From CADEDH01 sp047971245 (GTDB taxonomy: Bacteria; Actinomycetota; Acidimicrobiia; Acidimicrobiales; SZUA-35), in assembly GCA_047971245.1 (NCBI GenBank), contig JBKDZN010000140.1:1-6070 (forward strand): a DNA stretch of 6,070 nucleotides, in the 5' to 3' direction. A model generated the notes under the pieces. It ran no database searches. It was given only the letters and a program-made list of their open reading frames with translations, and was not told the DNA's origin. The translations under genes were made by a program, and so were the position numbers. Shown piece after piece: positions 1-6,035 of this stretch (position 1 is the stretch's first letter; the number at the start of each line of letters is the position of its first letter).

Positions 1-1
1 G

Positions 2-619
2 GTGACGGCGATCGACAACGCCCCGTCGGTGGTCGCCGAGGCGGTAGGCCACGCCAACGAGTTGGGCGTGGACAATGTCCATTTCGCCGTCGGCGACGTC
101 TACCGGCTCGATTTCGCCGACAACGCCTTCGACGTGATCCACGCCCACCAGGTGCTCCAGCACCTCACCGACCCGGTGGCGGCGCTGACCGAGATGCGCC
201 GCGTCTGTGCTCCCGGGGGTGTCGTGGCCGCCCGCGACGCCGACTACGCCGGGATGATCTGGGCCCCAGCCGACCCTCGGCTCGACCGTTGGATGGCCTT
301 GTACCAGGAGGTGGCCCGGGGCAACGACGCCGAGCCCGACGCCGGCCGTCACCTGCTGGGCTGGGCCCAGCAGGCCGGCTTCGGGTCGGTCGAGTCCTCG
401 GCGTCGGTTTGGTGCTACGCCACCGACGAGTCCCGCTCGTGGTGGGGCGGGGTGTGGGCCGATCGCATCCTCACCTCATCGGTCGCCGATCTGGCCCTGG
501 CCCGCGGACTCACTGATCGGGCCGAACTCGAGTCGATCTCGGCGGCCTGGCAGGATTGGGGTCAGCGGCCGGACGGCTGGTTCATGATTCCGCACGGCGA
601 GATCATCGCCCGCCCCTGA
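2..619 (+). CDS. SAM-dependent class I methyltransferase, 5'-truncated by the window edge
   Basis: Probable S-adenosylmethionine-dependent methyltransferase of the UbiE/Methyltransf_11 type, cytosolic, substrate unknown. The 205 visible residues start inside the Rossmann fold. VTAIDNAP (visible residues 1-8) looks like the end of strand beta-2, with Asp5 as the acidic residue that binds the SAM ribose. GDVYRLDF (31-38) is the next SAM-contact segment. FDVIHAHQVLQHL (43-55) is the usual strand beta-4 and following helix, and CAPGGVV (69-75) is the loop before beta-5. The glycine-rich SAM motif and about 50-70 N-terminal residues are missing, so the GTG at position 2 is an internal valine codon rather than the start. 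The C-terminal half is rich in Trp and Asp and ends with PHGEIIARP, a tail seen in similar actinobacterial methyltransferases. The gene converges on the crotonase gene with 18 bases between the stop codons, so it is not part of the minus-strand operon. Fold confidence is high; the substrate cannot be read. Confidence 0.88.
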   Translation: MTAIDNAPSVVAEAVGHANELGVDNVHFAVGDVYRLDFADNAFDVIHAHQVLQHLTDPVAALTEMRRVCAPGGVVAARDADYAGMIWAPADPRLDRWMALYQEVARGNDAEPDAGRHLLGWAQQAGFGSVESSASVWCYATDESRSWWGGVWADRILTSSVADLALARGLTDRAELESISAAWQDWGQRPDGWFMIPHGEIIARP

Positions 620-632
620 GCGACCGGGCGGG
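609..632. terminator. GC-rich hairpin between convergent genes, possible bidirectional terminator
   Basis: CCCGCCC (609-615) and GGGCGGG (626-632) form a perfect 7-base-pair stem with a 10-base loop. The loop holds the methyltransferase stop codon (617-619), and the crotonase stop codon (638-640) lies just beyond the stem. A hairpin between two convergent genes with an 18-base gap is where a shared terminator would be expected. No T-tract follows on either strand, so it is not a classical intrinsic terminator. In DNA this GC-rich a short stem could also arise by chance, and the left arm is within coding sequence. Confidence 0.35.
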
Positions 633-637
633 TTCGA

Positions 638-1429
638 TCAGCGGAACTTGGGCTCGCGCTTCTCCAGGAACGCGGCCACCGCTTCCTTGTGTTCGGCCGT
701 GCGGTAGGCCTCCTGGAGCCGTTCGAGCTCCCGCTGCTGCACGGTGGCCACATCGCCCTCGCTGCCGTTGAGGGTGAGCAGTTCCTTGATGGCCCGGACC
801 GCCCACGGCGGATTCCCGGCGTAGGAGGCGGCGGTGGTGATGGCGGTGTCGATCAGTTCGTCGGCGCCGACCACCGCGTCGACCAGGCCGAGCCGGGCCG
901 CCTCGTCGGCCATGACCATGCGACCCGACAGGGCCAGATCGCTTGCCGCCCCCCAGCCGCACCGCTGCACCAGGAAATGGCTGGACGCCAGTTCGGGCAC
1001 GAGGCCCATGCGCACGAACCGGGCCGACAGTTTGGCCGTGTCCGAGGCGATCAGCTGATCCATGGGCAGGACAAGGGTGAGGCCGACCCCCACCGACGGA
1101 CCGTTGATGGCGGCCACCATCGGTTTCGAGGCCCGGCACAGGGCTACCCAATCCGACGGGTCGTTCGATCCACCCTCGTTCGAGGAGGAACCGGTGGTGT
1201 CGTCCTGGTTCTTGGCGAACTCGCCGCCGATGTCGGCCCCGGCGCAGAACGCCCGGCCGGACCCGGTGAACACGAAGGCGCCGATGTTGTTGTCGTCGTT
1301 GCCGTCGACGATGGCGTCGGTGAGCTCCCGGCTCATCCGCCGGGTCCAGGCGTTGAGCTTCTCGGGCCGGTTCAGCGTGATCAGCCGAACCTCTCCCCGG
1401 TCCTCCACCAGAATCTGTTCGTAGTCCAT
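638..1429 (-). CDS. Enoyl-CoA hydratase/isomerase family protein (crotonase fold)
   Basis: Crotonase-superfamily enzyme of 263 residues, the usual length, expected to act on an acyl-CoA thioester in the cytosol. LITLNRPEKLNAW (16-28) is the standard N-terminal strand and CoA-binding turn. FCAGADIGGEF (61-71) supplies the first oxyanion-hole amide and INGPSVGVG (108-116) the second. The C-terminal helices include a typical AxFLEKRxPKF ending. Aligned by eye to rat mitochondrial enoyl-CoA hydratase, the two catalytic glutamates (144 and 164) correspond to Thr118 and Phe138. A glutamate is present instead at Glu146 in VPELASS, the place used by delta3,delta2-enoyl-CoA isomerases (PEGCSS in human ECI2). 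Isomerase or another crotonase chemistry is therefore as likely as hydration. Residues 73-92 form a polar loop rich in Ser, Asn, Asp and Gly. The ATG start is backed by GAGGGGAG six bases upstream. It is the last gene of the minus-strand block, 64 bases after the molybdenum enzyme gene. Family certain; reaction uncertain. Confidence 0.93.
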   Translation of the reverse strand: MDYEQILVEDRGEVRLITLNRPEKLNAWTRRMSRELTDAIVDGNDDNNIGAFVFTGSGRAFCAGADIGGEFAKNQDDTTGSSSNEGGSNDPSDWVALCRASKPMVAAINGPSVGVGLTLVLPMDQLIASDTAKLSARFVRMGLVPELASSHFLVQRCGWGAASDLALSGRMVMADEAARLGLVDAVVGADELIDTAITTAASYAGNPPWAVRAIKELLTLNGSEGDVATVQQRELERLQEAYRTAEHKEAVAAFLEKREPKFR

Positions 1430-1435
1430 CCGCGT

Positions 1436-1443
1436 CTCCCCTC
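1436..1443 (-). promoter_or_regulatory. Ribosome binding site of the crotonase gene
   Basis: GAGGGGAG on the minus strand lies six bases before the ATG at 1429. It fixes that start and rules out the longer in-frame-open reading on this strand that would run from 1484 in a different frame. Confidence 0.75.
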
Positions 1444-1453
1444 GTTCGTGATC

Positions 1454-1479
1454 CCTCGGCCGCCGGCCGGCGACCGGGG
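1454..1479 (-). other. 26-base imperfect palindrome in the spacer before the crotonase gene
   Basis: The 64-base spacer between the molybdenum enzyme stop (1494) and the crotonase start (1429) holds an inverted repeat. On the minus-strand transcript an 11-base-pair stem can form (1479-1469 with 1464-1454) with one C-A mismatch, one G-U pair and a GGCC loop. The central ten bases, GCCGGCCGGC (1462-1471), are a perfect palindrome. No T-run follows it, and the crotonase ribosome binding site starts about ten bases after it. It could be an intercistronic mRNA processing or stability hairpin, a partial attenuator, or a protein-binding palindrome. GC bias makes such repeats easier to get by chance. 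Confidence 0.4.
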
Positions 1480-1493
1480 CCCATCTTGGTGCC

Positions 1494-3767
1494 TCAAGCG
1501 GTGCCGATCGAATCGGTCGCCCCGGCCATCGCCCGCCACAGCTTCTCCGGGGTCACCGGGGTCTCCAGATGCCGGATCCCGAGGTGGGCCACCGCGTCGA
1601 TGACTGCGTTGTAGACCGCCGGGAGGGCTCCGATGGTGCCGGACTCCCCCACCCCCTTGGCCCCGAGCTCGTTAACCCAGGTCGGGGTCTGGACGTCGAT
1701 GACCTCGAACGACGGGAGCTCGGCGGCCGAGATCACCGCGTAGTCCATGAAGGTGCCGGTGATCAGGTTGCCGTCGTCGTCGTAGCGGATCTCCTCCATC
1801 AGCACCTGGGCGGTCCCCTGGGCCACGCCGCCGTGGACCTGGCCGTGGGCCAGCAGGGGGTTGACCAGGAGGCCGGCGTCGTCCGCGGCGACCAGGCGGA
1901 TGAGGCGGGCGGCGCCGGTGTCCCGGTCGACCTCGACCACGGCCACATGGGCTCCGCTGGGGAAGGTGGGCATCTCCGGGGTGTGGTCGTCGACGGCGGT
2001 CAGCGGCCCGGGACCGGCGGCGGCCACCTCCCCCCAACCGACCGACACGGCGGGGCTGCCGACCACATGGAACCGTCCCGACGACGGGTCGAGGGTGACG
2101 TCACCGGGCGCGGCCTCCAACAGCTCGGCGGCCCGTTCGGTACCCAGGCGCACCACCTCGGTGGCCGCCGCGGCGATGGCGGCCCCGCCGATCTGGACCG
2201 AACGGGAGCCGACGGTCAAACCGCCGCGGGGCACCAGGTCGGTGTCGCCGTGGATGACCTCGATGGCGTCCATGGGCAGGCCGGTGCGGTCGGCCACGAT
2301 CATCGACCAGGTGGTGTCGTGACCCTGACCGTACGGGGTGCAGCCGCTGGTCACTTCGACCCGGTCGTCGCCGTGGACGGTGATCGAGCCGTACTCCGCT
2401 CCGGGCGCTCCCGCGGTGATCTCCACATAGCACGACACCCCGATCCCCAGCAGGGGCCGGTCCGGGTCGTCCCGGCGGGCGGCCTGTTCGGCCCGCAGGG
2501 CGTCGTACCCGGCCGCCTTCAGGACGGCGTCGAGCGCCTTGGCGTAGTCGCCGGTGTCGTAGCGGGTGCCCACCGCGGTCGTGTAGGGCTCGGTGAACGC
2601 CGGGACGAGGTTGATCCGGCGGACCTCGACGGGGTCCATACCGATCTCGTGGGCGTACCGGTCGATCATGCGCTCGATGGCCACGGTGGCCTCCGGCCGT
2701 CCCGCACCCCGGTAGGCGGTGGTGGGCACCGCGTTGGTGACCGTGGTGGTGGCGGTGAACCCGACGTTCTCCAGGGCGTAGGTGCCGGTCGTCATCCGCA
2801 TGGTCATGCCGGCCAGCACCCCGCCGATGAGGGGATAGGCCCCGGCGTCCTGGACCACGTCGAGCTGGTAGCCGGTGATCCGACCGTCGCGGGTGCCGCC
2901 GATGGTGGCCCGCTGCACCTGGCCCCGGCCCTGGGGCATGGCCGCGATGTTCTCCGAGCGGGTTTCCTCCCACAGCACGGGCCGCCCGACCCGACGGGAC
3001 AGTGCCCCCAGGGTCAGCTCGTCGGCGTAGGTCCGCGACTTGGCCCCGAATCCGCCGCCGACGTCGGGCACGATCACCCGGACCTGGTCCTGGTCGAGCC
3101 GGTAGATGGTGGCCAGCAGGTCGCGGGTCGGGTGGGCGCCCTGCACGGCCGAGTAGTGGACCAGGCGGCCCTCATCGGTCCACCAGGCCAGGCCGACCCG
3201 CGCCTCGATGGGGGCCGCGGTGAGCCGTTGATTGACGATCCGTTCCGACACCACGACCTCGCACCGGTCGAAATCGGCGGTGGTGTCGGTGGCCATCCGG
3301 TTGAGCACATTGGTGCCGTGCTCCGGGAACAGCAGCACCTCGTCATCCGCGGCGCGCTCGGGGTCGATCACCACCGGCAACGGCTCGGTGTCGACCACGA
3401 CCAGCTCGGCCGCGTCCACCGCTGCTTCCCGCGTCTCGGCGACCACCGCGGCCACCGCCTCGCCGACGAATCGGACGGTGTCGGTGGCCAGGAACTGGCG
3501 GCGCATCGCCTCGGGGATCGGGGGCAGGATGTGGGGCACCGGGCCGAGCTCGGCGGCCAGGTCGGCCCCCGACACCACGGCCAGGACACCGGGGGCCTCG
3601 GCCGCGTCGGCCAGGTCGATCCCGGTGATCCGGGCGTGGGCGGCGATGGAGCGGACGAAGACCACATGGGCTGCGTCCTCGGGGGCCAGATCGGCGACAT
3701 ACCGGCTGCCGCCGGTGAGGAAGGCCGGGTCCTCCCGACGGAGCACCGGATGGCCGAGGATGCTCAA
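1494..3767 (-). CDS. Molybdenum hydroxylase large subunit, form II CoxL-like (xanthine dehydrogenase/aldehyde oxidase family)
   Basis: Molybdopterin-binding catalytic subunit of 757 residues, full length for the family, which hydroxylates aldehydes, N-heterocycles or related substrates. The N-terminal a/b-hammerhead domain begins with HPVLRREDPAFLTG (6-19). Cofactor-domain motifs follow: PDVGGGFGAK (234-243), AYRGAGRPE (351-359), YGQGHDTT (479-486), GSRSVQIGGAA (520-530), HGQVHGGVAQG (641-651) and GAKGVGESG (702-710). Glu708 is the presumed catalytic glutamate. AYRGAGR is the form II signature: form I CO dehydrogenases carry AYRCSFR, whose Cys binds copper, and here Gly354 replaces it. CO oxidation is thus unlikely to be the main role. 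These enzymes normally pair with FAD and 2Fe-2S subunits, none of which is in the window. The TTG start (3765-3767) overlaps the stop of the upstream oxidoreductase gene as TTGA. Its only Shine-Dalgarno-like stretch, AAGG at 3781-3784, is 13 bases away, so translational coupling is probable. The N-terminus matches the family, which supports this start. Substrate unknown. Confidence 0.95.
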   Translation of the reverse strand: MSILGHPVLRREDPAFLTGGSRYVADLAPEDAAHVVFVRSIAAHARITGIDLADAAEAPGVLAVVSGADLAAELGPVPHILPPIPEAMRRQFLATDTVRFVGEAVAAVVAETREAAVDAAELVVVDTEPLPVVIDPERAADDEVLLFPEHGTNVLNRMATDTTADFDRCEVVVSERIVNQRLTAAPIEARVGLAWWTDEGRLVHYSAVQGAHPTRDLLATIYRLDQDQVRVIVPDVGGGFGAKSRTYADELTLGALSRRVGRPVLWEETRSENIAAMPQGRGQVQRATIGGTRDGRITGYQLDVVQDAGAYPLIGGVLAGMTMRMTTGTYALENVGFTATTTVTNAVPTTAYRGAGRPEATVAIERMIDRYAHEIGMDPVEVRRINLVPAFTEPYTTAVGTRYDTGDYAKALDAVLKAAGYDALRAEQAARRDDPDRPLLGIGVSCYVEITAGAPGAEYGSITVHGDDRVEVTSGCTPYGQGHDTTWSMIVADRTGLPMDAIEVIHGDTDLVPRGGLTVGSRSVQIGGAAIAAAATEVVRLGTERAAELLEAAPGDVTLDPSSGRFHVVGSPAVSVGWGEVAAAGPGPLTAVDDHTPEMPTFPSGAHVAVVEVDRDTGAARLIRLVAADDAGLLVNPLLAHGQVHGGVAQGTAQVLMEEIRYDDDGNLITGTFMDYAVISAAELPSFEVIDVQTPTWVNELGAKGVGESGTIGALPAVYNAVIDAVAHLGIRHLETPVTPEKLWRAMAGATDSIGTA

Positions 3768-4732
3768 GGGATCAGCACCACCTTGCCCGTGGTGGCCCGG
3801 CCCTCGATGGCCTCGTGAGCCTTGCGGGTGTCGGCCAGGGCGAACCGTTCGCCGATCCGGACGTCGAGACGGCCCTCGGCCATCCAGCGGAACACTTCCG
3901 CGCTCCGCTGCTCCAGCTCGGCGCGGGTGCGGATGTGGTCGTACAGGGTGGGCCGGGTCAGGAACAGCGACCCGGCCTGCGACAGGGCCAACGGGGCGAT
4001 CGGTTCCACCGGGCCGGACGCGTTGCCGAAGGTGATCATCATGCCGCGGGGCCGGATCACGTCCAGGCTGCGCAGGAAGGTCGAGGCGCCGACCCCGTCG
4101 TAGACCACATCGATGGGTCGTGGACCGGCCAGTTCGACGATGGCGTCACCGAAGTCGACGTCGCGGTAGCGGATCACATGATCGGCCCCGGCCCCCGAGG
4201 CCAGCTCGGCCTTCTCGGCCGTGCCGACCGTGGCGAACACCTCGGCGCCCAGGAGCTTGGCCATCTGGACCAGGAGCAGGCCGACCCCGCCGGCGGCCGC
4301 GTGGATCAGGCACCGGTTCCCCGGCTCGAGGGGAAAGGTGGAGCGCACCAGGAATTGGGCCGTCATCCCCTGCAGCATCACCGCGGCCGCGTCTTCCAGG
4401 CTGACCCCGTCGGGAACGTGTACCGCCCCGTCGGCCGGCACCACCACCTGCTCGGCGTAGGAGCCCGGGGTGCCGGACCAGGCCACCCGGTCGCCCACGG
4501 AGAAGCCGGTGACGTCGTCGGCCACCGCGGTCACCGTTCCCGCCCCCTCCATGCCCAGCACGGCCGGGTACGACATGGGGTAGAGGCCGCTGCGTTGGTA
4601 GGTGTCGACGAAGTTGAGGCCGGCGGCGGCCAGTTCCACCACCATGGCACCCGGCCGAGGGGTCGGGTCGTCGAGCTGCACCCGCTCGAGCACGTCGGGG
4701 CCGCCGGCGGCCCGGGCTTGGATGGCGTACAT
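3764..4732 (-). CDS. qor: Zinc-less NADPH:quinone oxidoreductase (medium-chain dehydrogenase/reductase, QOR type)
   Basis: NADPH-dependent quinone or enone reductase of 322 residues, cytosolic, very like E. coli QOR in length and in motifs along the whole chain. The N-terminal GroES-like domain contains NFVDTYQRSGLYP (40-52), a QOR signature, and VLGMEGAGTV (58-67). The catalytic zinc ligands of alcohol dehydrogenases are absent, as expected for this branch. QGMTAQFL (121-128) precedes the Rossmann domain, whose nucleotide loop is HAAAGGVG (144-151). ITFGNASGPV (233-242), GSLFLTRPTL (254-263) and the terminal RATTGKVVLIP (312-322) also match the family. The frame stays open upstream to 4930, but ATG at 4732 is chosen because it has AGGGGGAA five bases before it and the family's N-terminus starts there. 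The extra 66 residues would overlap the hydratase gene and look like shadow translation. The stop overlaps the start of the molybdenum enzyme gene by four bases. It may handle reduced quinones or unsaturated carbonyl intermediates, which is inference. Confidence 0.94.
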   Translation of the reverse strand: MYAIQARAAGGPDVLERVQLDDPTPRPGAMVVELAAAGLNFVDTYQRSGLYPMSYPAVLGMEGAGTVTAVADDVTGFSVGDRVAWSGTPGSYAEQVVVPADGAVHVPDGVSLEDAAAVMLQGMTAQFLVRSTFPLEPGNRCLIHAAAGGVGLLLVQMAKLLGAEVFATVGTAEKAELASGAGADHVIRYRDVDFGDAIVELAGPRPIDVVYDGVGASTFLRSLDVIRPRGMMITFGNASGPVEPIAPLALSQAGSLFLTRPTLYDHIRTRAELEQRSAEVFRWMAEGRLDVRIGERFALADTRKAHEAIEGRATTGKVVLIP

Positions 4733-4737
4733 CACAG

Positions 4738-4745
4738 TTCCCCCT
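4738..4745 (-). promoter_or_regulatory. Ribosome binding site that sets the quinone oxidoreductase start
   Basis: AGGGGGAA on the minus strand lies five bases before the ATG at 4732. It decides between this start and the longer open frame reaching 4930. Confidence 0.75.
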
Positions 4746-4762
4746 GCGGGTAGGCGAGTCGT

Positions 4763-4782
4763 GGGCCGGTCGGGTACGGCCC
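4763..4782 (-). other. Short hairpin in the hydratase-oxidoreductase spacer
   Basis: In the 67-base spacer, GGGCCG (4763-4768) and CGGCCC (4777-4782) form a perfect six-base-pair stem with an eight-base loop. No T-tract follows on the minus strand. It may be an intercistronic mRNA structure; at this GC content chance is a fair alternative. I see no clear promoter in this spacer. Confidence 0.25.
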
Positions 4783-4799
4783 GTGGTGGGTCGGTGGCG

Positions 4800-5594
4800 T
4801 CACTCGACGACCCCGAAGCTGATCTGGCCGAGCGGGCCGAAGTCGGCCACCACGGCGTCACCGACGGTGATCGGGATGGCCCGGATGAACGAACCGGACA
4901 GGATGGTGTGACCGGCCTCCATGCCGACACCGAACTCGTCGAGCTTGCGGGCCAGCCAGGCCACCGCGTTGATCGGGTTGCCCATCACGGCGGCCGCCGT
5001 CCCCGACTCCTCCACCTCACCGTTGACGTAGAGCGCCCCACCGATGTGGCGGACGTCGATCTCCTCCAGCGGGGTCGGGTTGCCACCGACCATGATGAAC
5101 CCGCACGAGGCGGCGTCCGCGATCGAATCGACCACGCCCGGCTTGCCCCGTCGCGTGAACCGGCTGTCGACCACCTCGATGGCGGGCATGACGACCTCGG
5201 TGGCCCGGATCACGTCAACCGGGTTGACCGACGGACCCCGCAGGTCGGCGCCGAGCACGAACACCAGCTCGATCTCGACCCGGGGCGAGTTCATGGTGCT
5301 CATCGACACCCGGGTGCCCTCGTCGAGGAACCAGTTGTCGAAGATGGTGCCGAAATCGGGTTCGGTGGCGTTCAGGGTCGACCGCATGGCTTTCGACGTC
5401 AGCCCCACCTTGTGGCCCTTCACGGTTCGGCCCCCGGCCACCTTGGCCTCGGTCACGTACTGGCCGATGGCGTACGCGTCGCCGACGTCCGCGTCGTCCC
5501 AGGTGAGGGTGATCGGTTCGATCCACTCCCGGGTCTCCTCCGCCTTGACCAGGGCGGCGGCCGCCTCCCGTCGTTGCTGATCGGTCATCGTCAT
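4800..5594 (-). CDS. 2-oxo-hept-3-ene-1,7-dioate / 2-keto-4-pentenoate hydratase-like protein
   Basis: Hydratase/decarboxylase-branch member of the fumarylacetoacetase superfamily, 264 residues against about 265-270 for HpaH, HpcG and MhpD. Such enzymes add water to a 2-hydroxy-dienoate or 2-oxo-alkenoate from meta-cleavage of aromatic rings, using Mg2+ or Mn2+, in the cytosol. GRTVKGHKVGLTSKAM (55-70) is nearly identical to the same segment of HpcG, which favours an HpaH/HpcG-like enzyme over MhpD. PRVEIELVFVL (104-114) and PAIEVVDSR (137-145) supply Glu107, Glu109 and Glu140, matching in spacing the MhpD metal ligands Glu106, Glu108 and Glu139. DSIADAASCGF (156-166) and GNPINAVAWLARKL (205-218) are further family signatures. 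The ATG at 5594 is chosen over the open frame to 5837 because GAGGAGG lies seven bases upstream and homologues begin there. The start overlaps the stop of the DoxX-like gene as ATGA. 4-Oxalocrotonate decarboxylase is a related alternative. Family sure; exact substrate open. Confidence 0.92.
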   Translation of the reverse strand: MTMTDQQRREAAAALVKAEETREWIEPITLTWDDADVGDAYAIGQYVTEAKVAGGRTVKGHKVGLTSKAMRSTLNATEPDFGTIFDNWFLDEGTRVSMSTMNSPRVEIELVFVLGADLRGPSVNPVDVIRATEVVMPAIEVVDSRFTRRGKPGVVDSIADAASCGFIMVGGNPTPLEEIDVRHIGGALYVNGEVEESGTAAAVMGNPINAVAWLARKLDEFGVGMEAGHTILSGSFIRAIPITVGDAVVADFGPLGQISFGVVE

Positions 5595-6022
5595 CGGGTG
5601 GCCTCCTCGATTCGGGATGTGGACCCCTCGACCGCCGGATCGGGCCCGGAACCGCGCGACGTCTGGGAGGGGGCGGGGACCGGGGCGACGGCGTGTTTGA
5701 CGATCAGGGCCGCCGCCGCGCCCACCATGAGGTTGGTGATCAGGAACCGGGGCTCGCCGGCCACCAGGCCGGCGCCCAACGCCAGCACCATGAGCACGAC
5801 GATGCCGGCCGCCGCCACCGTCCGGGTCCGACGCCACAGCACGGCCGCGGCCAGGCCCAGCTCGATCGAACCCACCATGACGGCCACGGCGCCGGGCAGG
5901 CCGAGCGCGTCGAACACCGGAGCGAACGTGCCGTCCCCGGTGAGCTTGGCCAACCCGGCTCCCGCCATCACCAACGCGAGCACCCCGGCCGCCACCGTCC
6001 AGACCACGGGCCGCACCCGCAC
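5591..6022 (-). CDS. DoxX-like small integral membrane protein
   Basis: Predicted four-helix inner membrane protein of 143 residues resembling the DoxX/DoxX_2 family, whose members are often of unknown function or linked to respiratory and redox functions. Hydrophobic segments lie at about residues 7-25, 43-63, 68-88 and 93-109. The first helix ends in GAGLAKLTGDG (21-31) and is followed by FDALGLPG (37-44) and GSIELGLAAAVL (51-62), the pattern of the family (Gly-x-x-Lys-Leu, then Leu-Gly-Leu-Pro, then Gly-x-x-Glu-Leu). The tail from about 112 is Pro/Ser/Gly-rich, charged and probably disordered. The GTG start at 6022 has GGAGG eight bases upstream. The frame is open without a stop to the right edge, so a longer N-terminus cannot be excluded. 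The gene overlaps the hydratase start by four bases and is therefore probably the most upstream visible gene of the operon. Its role beside catabolic enzymes is unknown. Confidence 0.8.
   Translation of the reverse strand: MRVRPVVWTVAAGVLALVMAGAGLAKLTGDGTFAPVFDALGLPGAVAVMVGSIELGLAAAVLWRRTRTVAAAGIVVLMVLALGAGLVAGEPRFLITNLMVGAAAALIVKHAVAPVPAPSQTSRGSGPDPAVEGSTSRIEEATR
5602..5608 (-). promoter_or_regulatory. Ribosome binding site that sets the hydratase start
   Basis: GAGGAGG on the minus strand, inside the last codons of the DoxX-like gene, lies seven bases before the ATG at 5594. A second in-frame ATG at 5588 is less well spaced. The arrangement fits translational coupling through the ATGA overlap. 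Confidence 0.8.
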
Positions 6023-6030
6023 CGCCGTCG

Positions 6031-6035
6031 CCTCC
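6031..6035 (-). promoter_or_regulatory. Probable ribosome binding site of the DoxX-like gene
   Basis: GGAGG on the minus strand lies eight bases before the GTG at 6022 and favours that start over a longer frame running off the window edge. The remaining 35 bases to the edge show no stop in the DoxX frame and no recognisable promoter. Confidence 0.55.

Noticed and set aside
689..1603. A 304-codon plus-strand and an 882-base minus-strand open frame (603-1484) overlapping the crotonase gene
   Set aside because: Both translations are low-complexity Gly/Arg/Pro-rich shadows. The crotonase frame carries all recognisable motifs and a good ribosome binding site.
1494..3767. Calling the molybdenum enzyme a true aerobic carbon-monoxide dehydrogenase (coxL)
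   Set aside because: It lacks the AYRCSFR copper-ligand motif and has AYRGAGR, and no coxM or coxS gene is adjacent.
1569..3818. A 749-codon open frame on the plus strand opposite the molybdenum enzyme gene
   Set aside because: Its translation is Gly/His/Val/Asp-rich with no family motif, and it mirrors a well-supported gene. Long antisense open frames are expected where G/C dominates third positions.
4733..4930. A 66-residue N-terminal extension of the quinone oxidoreductase
   Set aside because: It overlaps the hydratase C-terminus, has no family similarity, and the ATG at 4732 has a well-placed ribosome binding site.
5595..5837. An 81-residue N-terminal extension of the hydratase
   Set aside because: It is Arg/Gly/Pro-rich shadow translation of the DoxX-like gene; homologues start at the ATG at 5594.
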